Shown: piece by piece, positions 1 to 10,700 of the stretch
Position numbering within the stretch: the first letter of the stretch is position 1
Layout: each line of letters starts with the position of its first letter
Source: Acidisoma sp965199065
Lineage (GTDB): Bacteria; Pseudomonadota; Alphaproteobacteria; Acetobacterales; Acetobacteraceae
Direction: 5' to 3'
Assembly: GCF_965199065.1 (NCBI RefSeq)
Contig: NZ_CBDAQN010000003.1
Span: 1,302,001 to 1,366,000 of the forward strand
Length of the DNA stretch: 64,000 nt
Made by a program: the position numbers and the translations under genes
The notes under the pieces: generated by a model
Told to the model about the DNA's origin: nothing
Database searches by the model: none
Seen by the model: only the letters and a program-made list of their open reading frames with translations

Positions 1-81
1 GGCCTGGTTCGAGCGCTTGGGCACATTCCGGTGTTCCGGATCGAGAACGGCCGCGCAGTGGCGATTGCGGGGACTTTATGA
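1..81 (+). CDS. C-terminal end of an unidentified protein (partial)
   Basis: An open frame enters from the left edge and stops at 79-81, giving 26 residues ending in AVAIAGTL. Codon choice (G/C at most third positions) looks coding, and it lies 45 bases ahead of the cupin gene on the same strand. Too little is present to name a family. An ATG overlaps its stop codon but opens only a 14-codon frame. Confidence 0.4.
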   Translation, partial: GLVRALGHIPVFRIENGRAVAIAGTL

Positions 82-126
82 CCTGGCGCATTAGCGTGCT
101 GTTCGAGCAGATGGTGAGCTGATCGT

Positions 127-597
127 ATGAACCGAAAACTCGACCCCGGCGTCATCGAGGTGCAGCGCGGCAGCGATTACCCGCCGCCCTTCAATGCCCC
201 GTGCCGCGACATCGAGCGGAAGCGCCTCGGAGACGCCGCGGATCTGAGCCAGTTCGGCGTCAACCTCCTCCGACTCCCGCCGGGAACCTGGTCCAGTCAG
301 CGACACTGGCAGATCGCCAGCGACGAGTTCCTCTACGTCGTCAGCGGAGAGGTCGTTTTGGTAACGGATGCCGGCGAGGAGACGCTGCGCGCGGGCGACG
401 CCGCGGGCTTCAAGGCAGGCGTGCCCGACGGGCATCACCTACAGAACCGGAGCACGTCGGAAGCGCTGGTCCTGGAGGTGGGAACGCGACTTCCTGGAGA
501 CGGTTGCTACTACTCCGACATCGACATGATGATCATCGACGACAGCCCGGATGGCCATACAAGGCGGGACGGGACGCCCTACGCCAACAGCGAGTAG
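127..597 (+). CDS. cupin-domain protein
   Basis: 156 residues forming a single cupin barrel of the Cupin_2 type. The first cupin motif lies around residues 58-80 (RHWQIASDEFLYVVSGE), the turn is LRAGDAAGFKAG, and the second motif carries DGHHLQN. Such small cupins bind a metal or small ligand and often act as isomerases, dioxygenases or accessory proteins in catabolic operons; the substrate cannot be read here. The first motif has one histidine (RHW) instead of the usual HxH, so metal binding may differ. It faces the convergent FAD dehydrogenase gene 39 bases away. Confidence 0.8.
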   Translation: MNRKLDPGVIEVQRGSDYPPPFNAPCRDIERKRLGDAADLSQFGVNLLRLPPGTWSSQRHWQIASDEFLYVVSGEVVLVTDAGEETLRAGDAAGFKAGVPDGHHLQNRSTSEALVLEVGTRLPGDGCYYSDIDMMIIDDSPDGHTRRDGTPYANSE

Positions 598-636
598 AGT
601 GCGCGACACGAACCTGAGGCTGGCATCGCGGTTATT

Positions 637-2016
637 CTACTCCGGCAGCAGCTTGCCCGGGTTGAGGATCCCGCGCGGATCGAGCGCCGTCTTCAACGAC
701 CGCATCACCGCCAGAGCCCCCGCGCCGTGCTCCGCCTCCATGAACCCACGCTTGCCTGCGCCGACGCCGTGCTCGCCGCTGCACGACCCGCCCAGTGCCA
801 GCCCCCGCGCCACGATCGCGCGATCCAGCGCCCAGGCGCGCGCCATGCCGTCGGGCTCCGGCGGCACCAGAATGACCGTATGGAAATTGCCGTCGCCGAC
901 ATGCCCCACCATCGGCGCCAGCAGGCCCGACGCGGCGATGTCTTCCTTCACCCCCAACACAGCCTCCGCCAGACGGGAGATCGGCACGATCGTGTCGGTG
1001 ATGAGCGCGCCATAGGTCGGTCGCATGGCCCGGCATGCCCAGTAGGCGTCATGCCGCGCCTTCCATAGACGCCCGCGCTCCTCCGGGTCGGTCGCCCAGG
1101 CAAAGCCCTGCGCGCCATTGTCGCGCGCCACCGCCTCCACCAGGGAGGCCTGCTCCGCGACGCCCGCCGGCGTGCCGTGGAACTCGAAGAACAACGTCGG
1201 CAGCGGCGCCAGATGCGGCAGCTTTGAGTAGGCGACGCAAGCCTCGACCTGCACCTCGTCGAGCAATTCGATCCGCGCCATCGGCACGCCCGCCTGCAAA
1301 ACCTCGATGACCGTCTGCACGGCGCTCGCCATGTCGGCGAACTGGCAGGTGGCGGCGGAGATCGCCTCCGGGATGCCATGCAGACGCAACTGGATTTCGG
1401 TGATGATGCCGAGCGTGCCCTCAGAGCCGATGAACAGCCTTGTCAGGTCATAGCCGGTGGAGGACTTCCGCACGCGCCCGCCCGTCTGGATGATCTGACC
1501 ATCGGCCAGAACCACGGTCAGCCCGAGCACATTGTCGCGGATGGTGCCGTAGCGCACCGCGTTGGTCCCCGAGGCTCGGGTGGCAGCCATGCCGCCGATG
1601 GACGCGTCCGCGCCCGGATCGATCGGCATGAACAGACCCTCGTCGCGGAGGTAGGCGTTGAGCACGCTCCGCGTCACCCCGGCCTCGATGCGGCAGTCCA
1701 TGTCGGCGGCGTTGACCTCGATGATCCGCACCATGCGGGACAGATCAATCGTGAGGCCGCCGGCGATGGCGTTGACATGCCCCTCCAGCGAGGTGCCGGT
1801 ACCGAAGGCGATCACCGGCAGCCGCCGCTCATGGCAAAGGGCCACCAGCCGCGACACCTCTTCCGTGGTCTCCGGAAAGGCCACGGCATCGGGCAGGCCG
1901 GGCGGCGAGGAGCCCTCGCCGTGGCTGTGCTGCTCCCGCACGCTGCCATTCGCGGTGATGCGGGAACCCATGAAGGATGCGGCCTCGCGCAGGAGGCTCT
2001 CGACGGTGTCTTGCAT
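637..2016 (-). CDS. FAD-binding D-lactate/glycolate-type dehydrogenase
   Basis: 459 residues with the two-domain layout of the GlcD/Dld family. An N-terminal FAD_binding_4 (PCMH) domain includes FGTGTSLEGH and the conserved GADASIGGMAATRASGTNAVRYG region. A C-terminal FAD-linked oxidase domain holds HVGDGNFH and ends in the typical LDPRGILNPGKLLPE. Members oxidise 2-hydroxy acids such as D-lactate or glycolate and pass electrons to cytochromes or quinone. The frame stays open well upstream, but ATG at 2016 fits the family length, and the upstream extension has no family similarity. It diverges from the aldehyde dehydrogenase across 114 bases, so the two may share a control region. Confidence 0.88.
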   Translation of the reverse strand: MQDTVESLLREAASFMGSRITANGSVREQHSHGEGSSPPGLPDAVAFPETTEEVSRLVALCHERRLPVIAFGTGTSLEGHVNAIAGGLTIDLSRMVRIIEVNAADMDCRIEAGVTRSVLNAYLRDEGLFMPIDPGADASIGGMAATRASGTNAVRYGTIRDNVLGLTVVLADGQIIQTGGRVRKSSTGYDLTRLFIGSEGTLGIITEIQLRLHGIPEAISAATCQFADMASAVQTVIEVLQAGVPMARIELLDEVQVEACVAYSKLPHLAPLPTLFFEFHGTPAGVAEQASLVEAVARDNGAQGFAWATDPEERGRLWKARHDAYWACRAMRPTYGALITDTIVPISRLAEAVLGVKEDIAASGLLAPMVGHVGDGNFHTVILVPPEPDGMARAWALDRAIVARGLALGGSCSGEHGVGAGKRGFMEAEHGAGALAVMRSLKTALDPRGILNPGKLLPE

Positions 2017-2130
2017 GACGGCGAGTGTCGCGCAGACGGGCGTCGCTGCCCAGCGCCGATGGCGCAGGTTCGAGTTGCCGAGGACAGCGAGGAGGCCGAT
2101 GATCGCCACACCGGTCCAAGGAGAAAACGA

Positions 2131-3561
2131 ATGAGCCAAGATCTGAAGTTCTATATCGACGGCGCCTGGGTCGACCCGCTGGTGCCGCACGCCATCGACG
2201 TGATCGACCCCTCGACCGAGGAGGTTTTCACCCGGATTTCCGGTGGCACGGCGGCCGATGTGGACCGCGCGGTGCGCGCCGCCCGGGCCGCCTTCGACAG
2301 CTTCTCCCGCACCTCGGTCGCCGAGCGCGTGGAACTGCTGGAGGCCGTCGTTGCCGAATACGACAAGCGCTACAAGGACATTGCCGCCGCCGTCAGCCAG
2401 GAGATGGGTGCGCCGTTGAGCTTCGCTCGCAGCGCCCAGGCCTGGATCGGCCTCGCCCATCTCAAGGAGATGGTCAGAGTGCTGAAATCCTACCGCTTCG
2501 CGTGGATGGAGGGCACGACGCAAATCGTGAAGGAGCCCATCGGCGTCGTCGGGATGATCACGCCCTGGAACTGGCCGCTCAACCAGATCACCAACAAGGT
2601 CGGTCCGGCGCTGGCCGCCGGCTGCACCATGGTCCTCAAGCCCTCAGAGATCGCGCCCGTCAGCGGGCTCATCTTCGCCGAGGTCATGCATGCCGCGGGC
2701 GTGCCGAAGGGCGTCTTCAACCTCGTCAACGGCGAGGGGGCGACGGTCGGCGCGGCGCTGTCGGCGCATCCCGAGGTGGACATGATGTCCTTCACCGGCT
2801 CGACCCGCGCCGGCATCCTGGTCGCCAAGGCGGCGGCCGACACGGTCAAGCGCGTGCATCAGGAACTCGGCGGCAAGTCTCCGAACATCCTGCTGCCGGA
2901 TGCGGATTTCGCGAAGGCGGTGCCGGCGGGCATCTCGCACGTCTTCAGCAACAGCGGCCAGAGCTGCAACGCGCCGACCCGCATGCTGGTGCCCCGCACG
3001 CGCCATGCCGAGGCGGTGGAACTGGCCCGCACGGCGGCGGGCGGCTTCATCGTGGGCGACCCGCGCAGCGAGAACTCGAACCTCGGCCCGGTCGTGAGCA
3101 AGCTGCAGTTCGACAAGATCCAGAACCTCATTCAGTCGGGCATCGATGAGGGCGCCGATCTGGTGACCGGCGGCCCAGGCCTGCCGGAGGGCCTGTCGCG
3201 CGGCTACTACGTGCGCCCGACGGTCTTCGCGAACGTGACGCCGGAAATGCGTATCGCGAAGGAGGAGATCTTCGGGCCCGTCGTCGCGATCATGCCCTAC
3301 GAGACCGAGCAAGACGCCATCGCCGAGGCGAACAACACGGTCTACGGGCTCGCCGCCTACATCCAGTCGGGTGATCGCGCGAAGGCGCAGCAGGTGGCGG
3401 CGCAGATGCGGGCGGGCACGGTCTACATCAATACGCCGCCGACCGACCTCGCGGCGCCATTCGGCGGCTACAAGCAGTCGGGCAACGGACGCGAGTGGTC
3501 CGTCTGGGGCCTCGACGAGTTCCTCGAGATCAAGGGCATCGTCGGCTACGCGGCGGCCTAG
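2131..3561 (+). CDS. NAD(P)-dependent aldehyde dehydrogenase
   Basis: 476 residues, the standard length of the ALDH superfamily. Recognisable are the cofactor-binding region MITPWNWPLNQI, the glycine-rich turn FTGSTRAG, the general-base glutamate in QELGGKSPN and the nucleophilic cysteine in NSGQSC. EEIFGPVV comes near the C terminus. It oxidises an aldehyde to the acid; the substrate is unknown. The start is set by a good ribosome site (AAGGAG, 8 bases before ATG). The cupin at 3573 follows after 11 bases, so these two are probably one transcript. Confidence 0.93.
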   Translation: MSQDLKFYIDGAWVDPLVPHAIDVIDPSTEEVFTRISGGTAADVDRAVRAARAAFDSFSRTSVAERVELLEAVVAEYDKRYKDIAAAVSQEMGAPLSFARSAQAWIGLAHLKEMVRVLKSYRFAWMEGTTQIVKEPIGVVGMITPWNWPLNQITNKVGPALAAGCTMVLKPSEIAPVSGLIFAEVMHAAGVPKGVFNLVNGEGATVGAALSAHPEVDMMSFTGSTRAGILVAKAAADTVKRVHQELGGKSPNILLPDADFAKAVPAGISHVFSNSGQSCNAPTRMLVPRTRHAEAVELARTAAGGFIVGDPRSENSNLGPVVSKLQFDKIQNLIQSGIDEGADLVTGGPGLPEGLSRGYYVRPTVFANVTPEMRIAKEEIFGPVVAIMPYETEQDAIAEANNTVYGLAAYIQSGDRAKAQQVAAQMRAGTVYINTPPTDLAAPFGGYKQSGNGREWSVWGLDEFLEIKGIVGYAAA

Positions 3562-3572
3562 GGGCGCCGAGC

Positions 3573-3950
3573 GTGGAGCCCGTCAACCTCGGGACGGCCT
3601 TCGCCCGCTTCGCCGAGCACTGGCGCCCCAAAATCGTGGCCGAGCTGAACGGCCAGGAGGTCAAGCTGGTCAAGGTCCAGGGGGTTTTCCCCTGGCACCA
3701 TCACGACGTTGAGGACGAGCTTTTCCTTGTCTGGCGCGGACGGTTCCGGATCGAGTTCCGGGACCGGATCGTGGAGCTTGGCCCTGGCGAGTTCCTCGTC
3801 GTTCCGCGTGGGGTGGAGCATCGAACGGCAGCCGACGAAGAGGCCGAGATCATCCTCTTCGAGCCGGCGGCAGTGCGGAACACCGGCAACGTGGTCGACG
3901 AGCGATTTACGTCACCGACAGGGATCAAGCTGGAGCGGAGCGAGAACTGA
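3573..3950 (+). CDS. small cupin protein
   Basis: 125 residues from a GTG start, a single cupin barrel. The first motif WHHHDVEDELFLVWRG carries the metal-binding histidines and glutamate; the second is VPRGVEHR. This is the classic motif pair of mononuclear cupins of unknown function that sit in catabolic operons. It lies 11 bases behind the aldehyde dehydrogenase and likely shares its transcript. No earlier in-frame start gives a sensible protein, because upstream residues overlap the dehydrogenase C terminus in another frame. Confidence 0.85.
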   Translation: MEPVNLGTAFARFAEHWRPKIVAELNGQEVKLVKVQGVFPWHHHDVEDELFLVWRGRFRIEFRDRIVELGPGEFLVVPRGVEHRTAADEEAEIILFEPAAVRNTGNVVDERFTSPTGIKLERSEN

Positions 3951-3962
3951 GCTAGCGCTCAG
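3947..3962. terminator. compact hairpin between convergent genes
   Basis: CTGAGC and GCTCAG form a perfect 6-base stem around a 4-base loop. The stem contains the stop codons of both the cupin gene and dnaJ. There is no T-run, so its role as a terminator is inferred from position. Confidence 0.4.
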
Positions 3963-5110
3963 CTCTTCCCGTCGAAGAACTCCTTGACCCGCGCGAAGAA
4001 GCCTTCGGCCTCCGGGCTGCCCTTGGAGTGCTTGGTCGCCTCTTCCTCGAACTCCTCCATCAACTCGCGCTGACGGCGTGTGAGTGATTGCGGCGTCTCG
4101 ACCGCAACCTGGATGTACATGTCGCCTCTCGCCGCACTACGCAGCACCGAGAAGCCCTTGGCGCGCAGACGGAACTGCTCGCCGCTCTGCGTCCCCGCGG
4201 GGATTTTCACCTTGGCGCGCGAACCATCGATGACCGGCACCTCGATCTCCCCGCCCAGCGCCGCTTGCGAGATGCGGAGCGGAACCCGGCAGAGTATGTT
4301 CGCGCCTTCGCGCTGGAAGATCGCGTGCGGGCGGACCGTAATGTGGACGTAGAGATCGCCGTTGCTGCCGCCGGCGCCGGCGGCCTCTCCCTCGCCCGAC
4401 AGGCGGATCCGTGTGCCGTCCTCGACGCCCGCCGGGATCTGAACCTGCAGGCTGCGCTCGCGAGCGACCGTCGCGGCGCCGTGGCAGACCCGGCAGGGGT
4501 TGCGAATGACGCGGCCGGTGCCGCCGCAGGTCGGGCAGCTCCGCTCGACGAGGAAGAAGCCTTGCTGCGCCCGTACTTTCCCCATGCCGCCGCAGGTCGT
4601 GCAGGTGTCGCTCTGGCGCTCCTTGCCCTCCGAGCCGGTGCCCTCGCACGCCTCGCAGTTTACGCGGGTCTGAGCCTTGATCTGGACCTTGGAGCCAAAG
4701 AAGGCCTCGCCGAGATCGATCTCGATATTGGCGCGGATGTCGCCGCCGACGCGCGCCGCCCGGCCACCCTGGCCCGGCCCGCCTCGCCGGCCCATGAAGT
4801 CACCGAACATCTGGTCGAAGATGTCGCCGAGCCCGCCGGCCTGCGAGAAGTCGAAGCCCCCCGCGCCAGGACCACCGCCCCCGCCTTCGAAGGCCGCGTG
4901 GCCGAAGCGGTCATAGGCGGCACGCTTCTGGTCGTCCTTGAGGACCTCATACGCCTCGTTGACCTCCTTGAAGCGCGCCTCGGCCTGCTTGTCCCCCGGA
5001 TTACGGTCCGGATGGAACTGCATAGCGAGCTTCCGGTATGCCTTCTTGAGGTCGTCGGCGCTGGCGTCGCGCGCACAGCTCAAAGTCGCGTAATAGTCGT
5101 TCTTCGCCAT
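3959..5110 (-). CDS. dnaJ: chaperone DnaJ (Hsp40)
   Basis: 383 residues of a type I DnaJ. The J-domain at residues 1-70 has HPDRN. A glycine/phenylalanine-rich linker follows (residues 75-120), then four CxxCxGxG-type zinc repeats around 146-212 and the substrate-binding C-terminal domains. The fourth zinc repeat reads CRVCHGAA, lacking the final glycine. DnaJ delivers unfolded clients to DnaK and stimulates its ATPase. It lies downstream of dnaK on the same strand with 152 bases between them, which contain a hairpin. Confidence 0.97.
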   Translation of the reverse strand: MAKNDYYATLSCARDASADDLKKAYRKLAMQFHPDRNPGDKQAEARFKEVNEAYEVLKDDQKRAAYDRFGHAAFEGGGGGPGAGGFDFSQAGGLGDIFDQMFGDFMGRRGGPGQGGRAARVGGDIRANIEIDLGEAFFGSKVQIKAQTRVNCEACEGTGSEGKERQSDTCTTCGGMGKVRAQQGFFLVERSCPTCGGTGRVIRNPCRVCHGAATVARERSLQVQIPAGVEDGTRIRLSGEGEAAGAGGSNGDLYVHITVRPHAIFQREGANILCRVPLRISQAALGGEIEVPVIDGSRAKVKIPAGTQSGEQFRLRAKGFSVLRSAARGDMYIQVAVETPQSLTRRQRELMEEFEEEATKHSKGSPEAEGFFARVKEFFDGKS

Positions 5111-5197
5111 GGAATGCCCTTAGCCCCTCATTCGGCGCCAGCAGCACCCTCACCTTGCAAAGGCGCCGCTTTTCACAGACGGACGCCATGCAAGTAA

Positions 5198-5228
5198 GAC
5201 GCCTGCCTTCCAATGAAGCGCAGGCGTC
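5198..5228. other. hairpin in the dnaK-dnaJ gap
   Basis: GACGCCTGC (5198-5206) pairs perfectly with GCAGGCGTC (5220-5228) around a 13-base loop. It lies just after dnaK on the minus strand and is not followed by a T-run. A processing, stability or partial-termination element that lowers dnaJ relative to dnaK is plausible. Confidence 0.5.
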
Positions 5229-5262
5229 CCGTCGTGCCGGCCCTTAGCCTAAATCATCAGGA

Positions 5263-7188
<1,926 letters not shown>

Positions 7189-7254
7189 TCGCAGTCTCCT
7201 GTTAAGCGGGAGTTGCCGACCCGAAGCACCGGCGCTCCCCTTGGGAACAACTTA

Positions 7255-7282
7255 TATCTAGATAGCTTTGGACCCTGTCCAA
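7255..7282 (-). promoter_or_regulatory. candidate promoter of dnaK
   Basis: On the minus strand, TTGGAC (7277-7282) is followed after 16 bases by TAGATA (7255-7260), a fair match to sigma-70 -35 and -10 boxes, 66 bases before the dnaK start. No CIRCE inverted repeat (TTAGCACTC-N9-GAGTGCTAA) is present here. Confidence 0.4.
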
Positions 7283-7352
7283 GACAAGCGTTTCATGCCC
7301 ATTTTTTGGGCAAGCCTGCCGTTCGGAAGGTTCCTGACAAGGCGCCGCCGAG

Positions 7353-7940
7353 TTAGTGACCGGTGCCCGGCGGGGCCTTGGCGACCACGACCATCGCCGG
7401 ACGAAGAAGCCGTCCGTTGAGGGTCCAGCCATTTGTCCAAGCCTGGAGGATCGTTCCGGGCGGATGTTCGGCGCTGTCCTGTTCCGCCATCGCCTGATGC
7501 AGGTTGGGGTCGAAGAGCTTCCCGGTCGGGTCCTCGGTGGAAACGCCGTTGCGTTCGAGCGTCGCGACAAAGCTGCGACCGATCCCCTCGAAACCTTCGC
7601 GCAGCTTGCCGATGATCTCGGCCTCGCCTTCGGCGGGAGCCGGAAGGCTGTCGAGCCCACGCTTCAGGTTCTCGGCCACCTCGACCACGTCCCGGGCAAA
7701 CTTCTGCACGGCATAAAGCCGCGCATCCTCGACTTCACGCTTCGTGCGGCTGCGGAGGTTCGCCATTTCGGCCTCGGACCGCATCCAGCGCTCGCGCATC
7801 TCGTCGCGCTCGGCCTCGAGCTGAGCCAGCCGCTCGACAAAGGCGGCCTCGGAGCCAGGCTCCGCCGCGGCCTCGGATACATCGGGCTGGCCTGGATGGG
7901 GATCGAGGGGGTGGGGCATGGTGTTTTCAGTCTCGCTCAT
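7353..7940 (-). CDS. grpE: nucleotide exchange factor GrpE
   Basis: 195 residues. An acidic N-terminal tail is followed by a long helix (residues 28-90, including MANLRSRTKREVEDARLYA) that forms the GrpE dimer stalk, then the beta-domain with FDPNLHQAM and VVVAKAPPG near the end. GrpE releases ADP from DnaK. ATG at 7940 was chosen over an upstream start at 8054 because the extra residues do not resemble the family and would reach the neighbouring kinase gene. dnaK follows 164 bases downstream. Confidence 0.95.
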   Translation of the reverse strand: MSETENTMPHPLDPHPGQPDVSEAAAEPGSEAAFVERLAQLEAERDEMRERWMRSEAEMANLRSRTKREVEDARLYAVQKFARDVVEVAENLKRGLDSLPAPAEGEAEIIGKLREGFEGIGRSFVATLERNGVSTEDPTGKLFDPNLHQAMAEQDSAEHPPGTILQAWTNGWTLNGRLLRPAMVVVAKAPPGTGH

Positions 7941-8053
7941 GGCCCCAGAATTAGGTTTGTGGAGAGCCGCGCGCAAGTCGCGGACACACGAAATTGCGAG
8001 GTGCCAGATACGCATAAGCGGACGAAGGTCGACCGGCCTGTCGCCGGCTGGCG

Positions 8054-9484
8054 TCATCGCGGCAGCCAGACGCAGAACCGCGAGCCTTGTCCCTCCTCGC
8101 TCGTGATGACCAGCTGGCCACGGTGGCGGTTGACGATGTGCTTCACGATCGCGAGGCCGAGCCCGGTGCCGCCGATGGCGCGCGAGCGGCCCTTGTCGAC
8201 GCGATAGAAGCGCTCGGTCAGGCGCGGGATGTGCGCGCGCGAGATGCCGGCTCCGTCATCGCCCACGGTGAGAACGACGCCCGGGCGGCTGGGCCAGGGC
8301 GCGCCCGCAGCCTCGGTGACGGCCACCGTGATGCAACCGCGCTCGCGGCCATACTTCAGCGCGTTGTCGAGAAGGTTCGTGAGAACCTGGGCCATCTGAT
8401 CGGCATCGCCCGGGATGAGCGGCAGCTCCGAAATGGTGAGATCAAGCCGCACCTGGCGGTCGGCGATCCGCTGCTCGAGGCCTGCAAGCGTCCGCGGCAC
8501 GAGCTGGGAGAAATCGATCCGCCCCTGCGGCGGCTGGTGTTCCGTCATCTCGATGCGGGACAGGCTGAGGAGGTCATCGATGAGGCGGTTCATCCGCGAC
8601 GCCTCGCGCGCCATGATCTCGAGGAACCGCTCACGCGCCGGCCCGTCGTCGCGGGCAGGACCCTGCAGCGTCTCGACGAAGCCGATCAGGCTCGCGAGCG
8701 GGGTGCGCAACTCATGGCTGGCATTGGCCACGAAGTCGGCGCGCATCCGTTCGACCGCGCGCTCCCGCGTGTGATCGACCAGCAGCACAGAGGCCTGGCG
8801 ACCGTGGAAAAGCCCGGCATCCATGGGCGTCACGGTCGCGTGGATCTCGCGCGGGACGGGTGCCGCGAAAAACAGGTCGGCGGCCTGAGCCTCGCCTGTC
8901 GACAAGGCCTTGTCGATCGCGCCGCGCAACAGCGGGTGGCGCAGCACAGCGGCGGAATCCTCCCCCAGACTATGCCGGGCGGCTTCGTTCGCACGCTGCA
9001 CGGTGCCGTCAGCGCTGACCAGGATGAGCGGCTCGGGCAGGCGCTCGGTGATGGCCTCCTCCATCCTCAGCAGGCCAGAGAGACGGGCCTGCTCGACGCG
9101 CCCTCGTTCGGCGGTCTGGGCCAGGCTGCCCGCGACACGGTCGATCTCCGGCAGCAGCGGCGGCAGGGTCGGCAACCCGGCGACGAAGCGCTGCAGCCGT
9201 TCGAGGTCCTGCCGCCAGATCAGCGCGAGCCCAAGCCCGGCCAGGATCTCGACCGTCAGCAGGCAAAGCACGGCGTCGGCGCGGGCCGCACCGACCGCCA
9301 CGAGCACCAACGCGCCGACGACCGGCACGGTCAGGACAAGCAGCAGCCATCGCCCGATGCCGGGACCATGAATTGGATCCCCAGGGCCGCCGCTTTGCTG
9401 GCTGGCTGGAGAGGCGCTCAGCTTGCCCTCAGCTTCCCGGCGACGAAAGCGAGGCCGGCGCGGGCTGGACGATCTGCGCGCCAC
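8054..9484 (-). CDS. membrane sensor histidine kinase, PhoR-like
   Basis: About 476 residues from a GTG at 9484. Two hydrophobic segments near residues 45-95 anchor it in the inner membrane, and a PAS-like region follows. The dimerisation/phosphoacceptor box ANASHELRTPLASL lies near residue 256, and the ATPase boxes are NLLDNALKYG, GDDGAGI and GGTGLGLAIVKHI. The arrangement matches PhoR-type kinases. No response regulator is adjacent. The start is uncertain: the frame is open to 9553, GTG 9484 overlaps the preceding lipoprotein gene by 56 bases, and no ATG follows before the first membrane segment. Confidence 0.85.
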   Translation of the reverse strand: MARRSSSPRRPRFRRREAEGKLSASPASQQSGGPGDPIHGPGIGRWLLLVLTVPVVGALVLVAVGAARADAVLCLLTVEILAGLGLALIWRQDLERLQRFVAGLPTLPPLLPEIDRVAGSLAQTAERGRVEQARLSGLLRMEEAITERLPEPLILVSADGTVQRANEAARHSLGEDSAAVLRHPLLRGAIDKALSTGEAQAADLFFAAPVPREIHATVTPMDAGLFHGRQASVLLVDHTRERAVERMRADFVANASHELRTPLASLIGFVETLQGPARDDGPARERFLEIMAREASRMNRLIDDLLSLSRIEMTEHQPPQGRIDFSQLVPRTLAGLEQRIADRQVRLDLTISELPLIPGDADQMAQVLTNLLDNALKYGRERGCITVAVTEAAGAPWPSRPGVVLTVGDDGAGISRAHIPRLTERFYRVDKGRSRAIGGTGLGLAIVKHIVNRHRGQLVITSEEGQGSRFCVWLPR

Positions 9485-10700
9485 CGGCGCCGACCTGGAA
9501 CACAGCCAGTCCGCGGCGTACGTTCCCGTCCGGATCGAGCACCAGAACACCATCGGCGCCGGCGAACCCTGATGGGTTTGTGAGGGCTGCCTGATTGATC
9601 ACGCCGGTTCCGGTCGCGACTCTGGCGATCGCCCCGGCGTCGTAGGCGATCGCCGCGAGGGGTGAAGGCGGCGCCCCGTAGGCGCTGCTGTAGCTCGCCA
9701 CGAAGCCCGCGGCGGCGGCGGGATCGGGTGCCGCATAGAGCGCGCCGTTGAAGCCGGCGGCGCTGACCGCGCCCGGATCGGCGGCCCACAGGCCCGGCCC
9801 AAGCACGAGAACGGGGCCTGGGTTCACGTCGTAATACGGCATCAGGCTGGCCAGTTCCCCAAGGCCGCTGCCCGTCTCACCCACGAAGAGCGCGGTGAAG
9901 GGCGGCGGCGGAATCGGCGTGCGCTCCAGACGGGCCGCTTCCTGCCGTCCGCCTACTGTGTGCGAGCCGCGCAGTTGCTTGATCTGGGCGTCGATCGGAC
10001 CGCGCCGGCCGGCGTAATCGGAAAGCGATCGCAACGCATTGTTCATCGACGAGAAGCTGCCAGCGGCATAGGTCTGGACCGTCGCCGAGGCCGCGTCGGT
10101 CTGCAACGCGCGGCCAATGGCGTCGCCGAGCGGCGTCTGGGGCAGCAGCGCGGCGATCGTCCCGTGGCCCTGCGTACTGGCCGCCTGCACCAGAGCCTGC
10201 ACCTGTGCCGCGGGCGTGATACCGAGCGTCCACAGCCCCGGACGTGCCTCGCTGGAATCCGAGGTCAGGGACAGCACCTCGACATGAGCAGGCATGGTGA
10301 CCGGTGCGACGGCCGCTGCCTCGGTGTCGGTCAGCGGACCGATGATGATTCCGGCGCCATCCGCCACCGCCTGCTTCGCCGCCGCCGCCGCGCCGGGCGC
10401 CGTGCTGCCGGTGTCGATCACGTCGAGCGAGGTGGCGCCCGCGCCCAACCCGAGCTTGACCGCATTGACGATCGAGGGAGCCGCCGCCGCATAGGCCCCG
10501 GTCAGGGGCGCGAGCAATGCGACACGGTTGCCGGCAGGCGGCGGCACGGAGGGCGCACCCGGCGCGCCCAAGACTTGCGGCCCGCCGCTGCCCGACGGCA
10601 GAGTGCCTGGGACACCGACAGGTTCGGCGCAACTCGCAAGGCCGAGAAGAGCGGCGAGGAGAGCAGATGCCCGAGCAAGATGCACGTAGTGACCCCCCAT
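9429..10700 (-). CDS. LppC/LpoA-like lipoprotein, penicillin-binding protein activator family
   Basis: 423 residues with a lipoprotein signal (LLAALLGLASC, cysteine near residue 24) and a periplasmic-binding-protein fold of the Peripla_BP_6 type (VALLAPLTGAYAAAAPSI, GIIIGPLTDTEAAAVAP). Enterobacterial LpoA of this family activates PBP1A in peptidoglycan synthesis; transfer of that role here is inference. Adjacency to divergent rsmI matches the yraL-yraM neighbourhood of E. coli. ATG 10700 is used; a GTG at 10685 behind GGGGGGT is an alternative. Either way its 5' end overlaps that of rsmI. Confidence 0.82.
   Translation of the reverse strand: MGGHYVHLARASALLAALLGLASCAEPVGVPGTLPSGSGGPQVLGAPGAPSVPPPAGNRVALLAPLTGAYAAAAPSIVNAVKLGLGAGATSLDVIDTGSTAPGAAAAAKQAVADGAGIIIGPLTDTEAAAVAPVTMPAHVEVLSLTSDSSEARPGLWTLGITPAAQVQALVQAASTQGHGTIAALLPQTPLGDAIGRALQTDAASATVQTYAAGSFSSMNNALRSLSDYAGRRGPIDAQIKQLRGSHTVGGRQEAARLERTPIPPPPFTALFVGETGSGLGELASLMPYYDVNPGPVLVLGPGLWAADPGAVSAAGFNGALYAAPDPAAAAGFVASYSSAYGAPPSPLAAIAYDAGAIARVATGTGVINQAALTNPSGFAGADGVLVLDPDGNVRRGLAVFQVGAGGAQIVQPAPASLSSPGS

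Noticed and set aside
78..122. 14-codon frame overlapping the first stop codon
   Set aside because: No ribosome site, no recognisable peptide; likely chance.
2017..2523. Upstream extension of the FAD dehydrogenase frame
   Set aside because: It runs antisense into the aldehyde dehydrogenase, and the family N terminus begins at the ATG at 2016.
7296..7312. TGCCC-ATTTTTT-GGGCA as a terminator after grpE
   Set aside because: The stem is only 5 bases, and the T/A run is in the loop, not after the stem.
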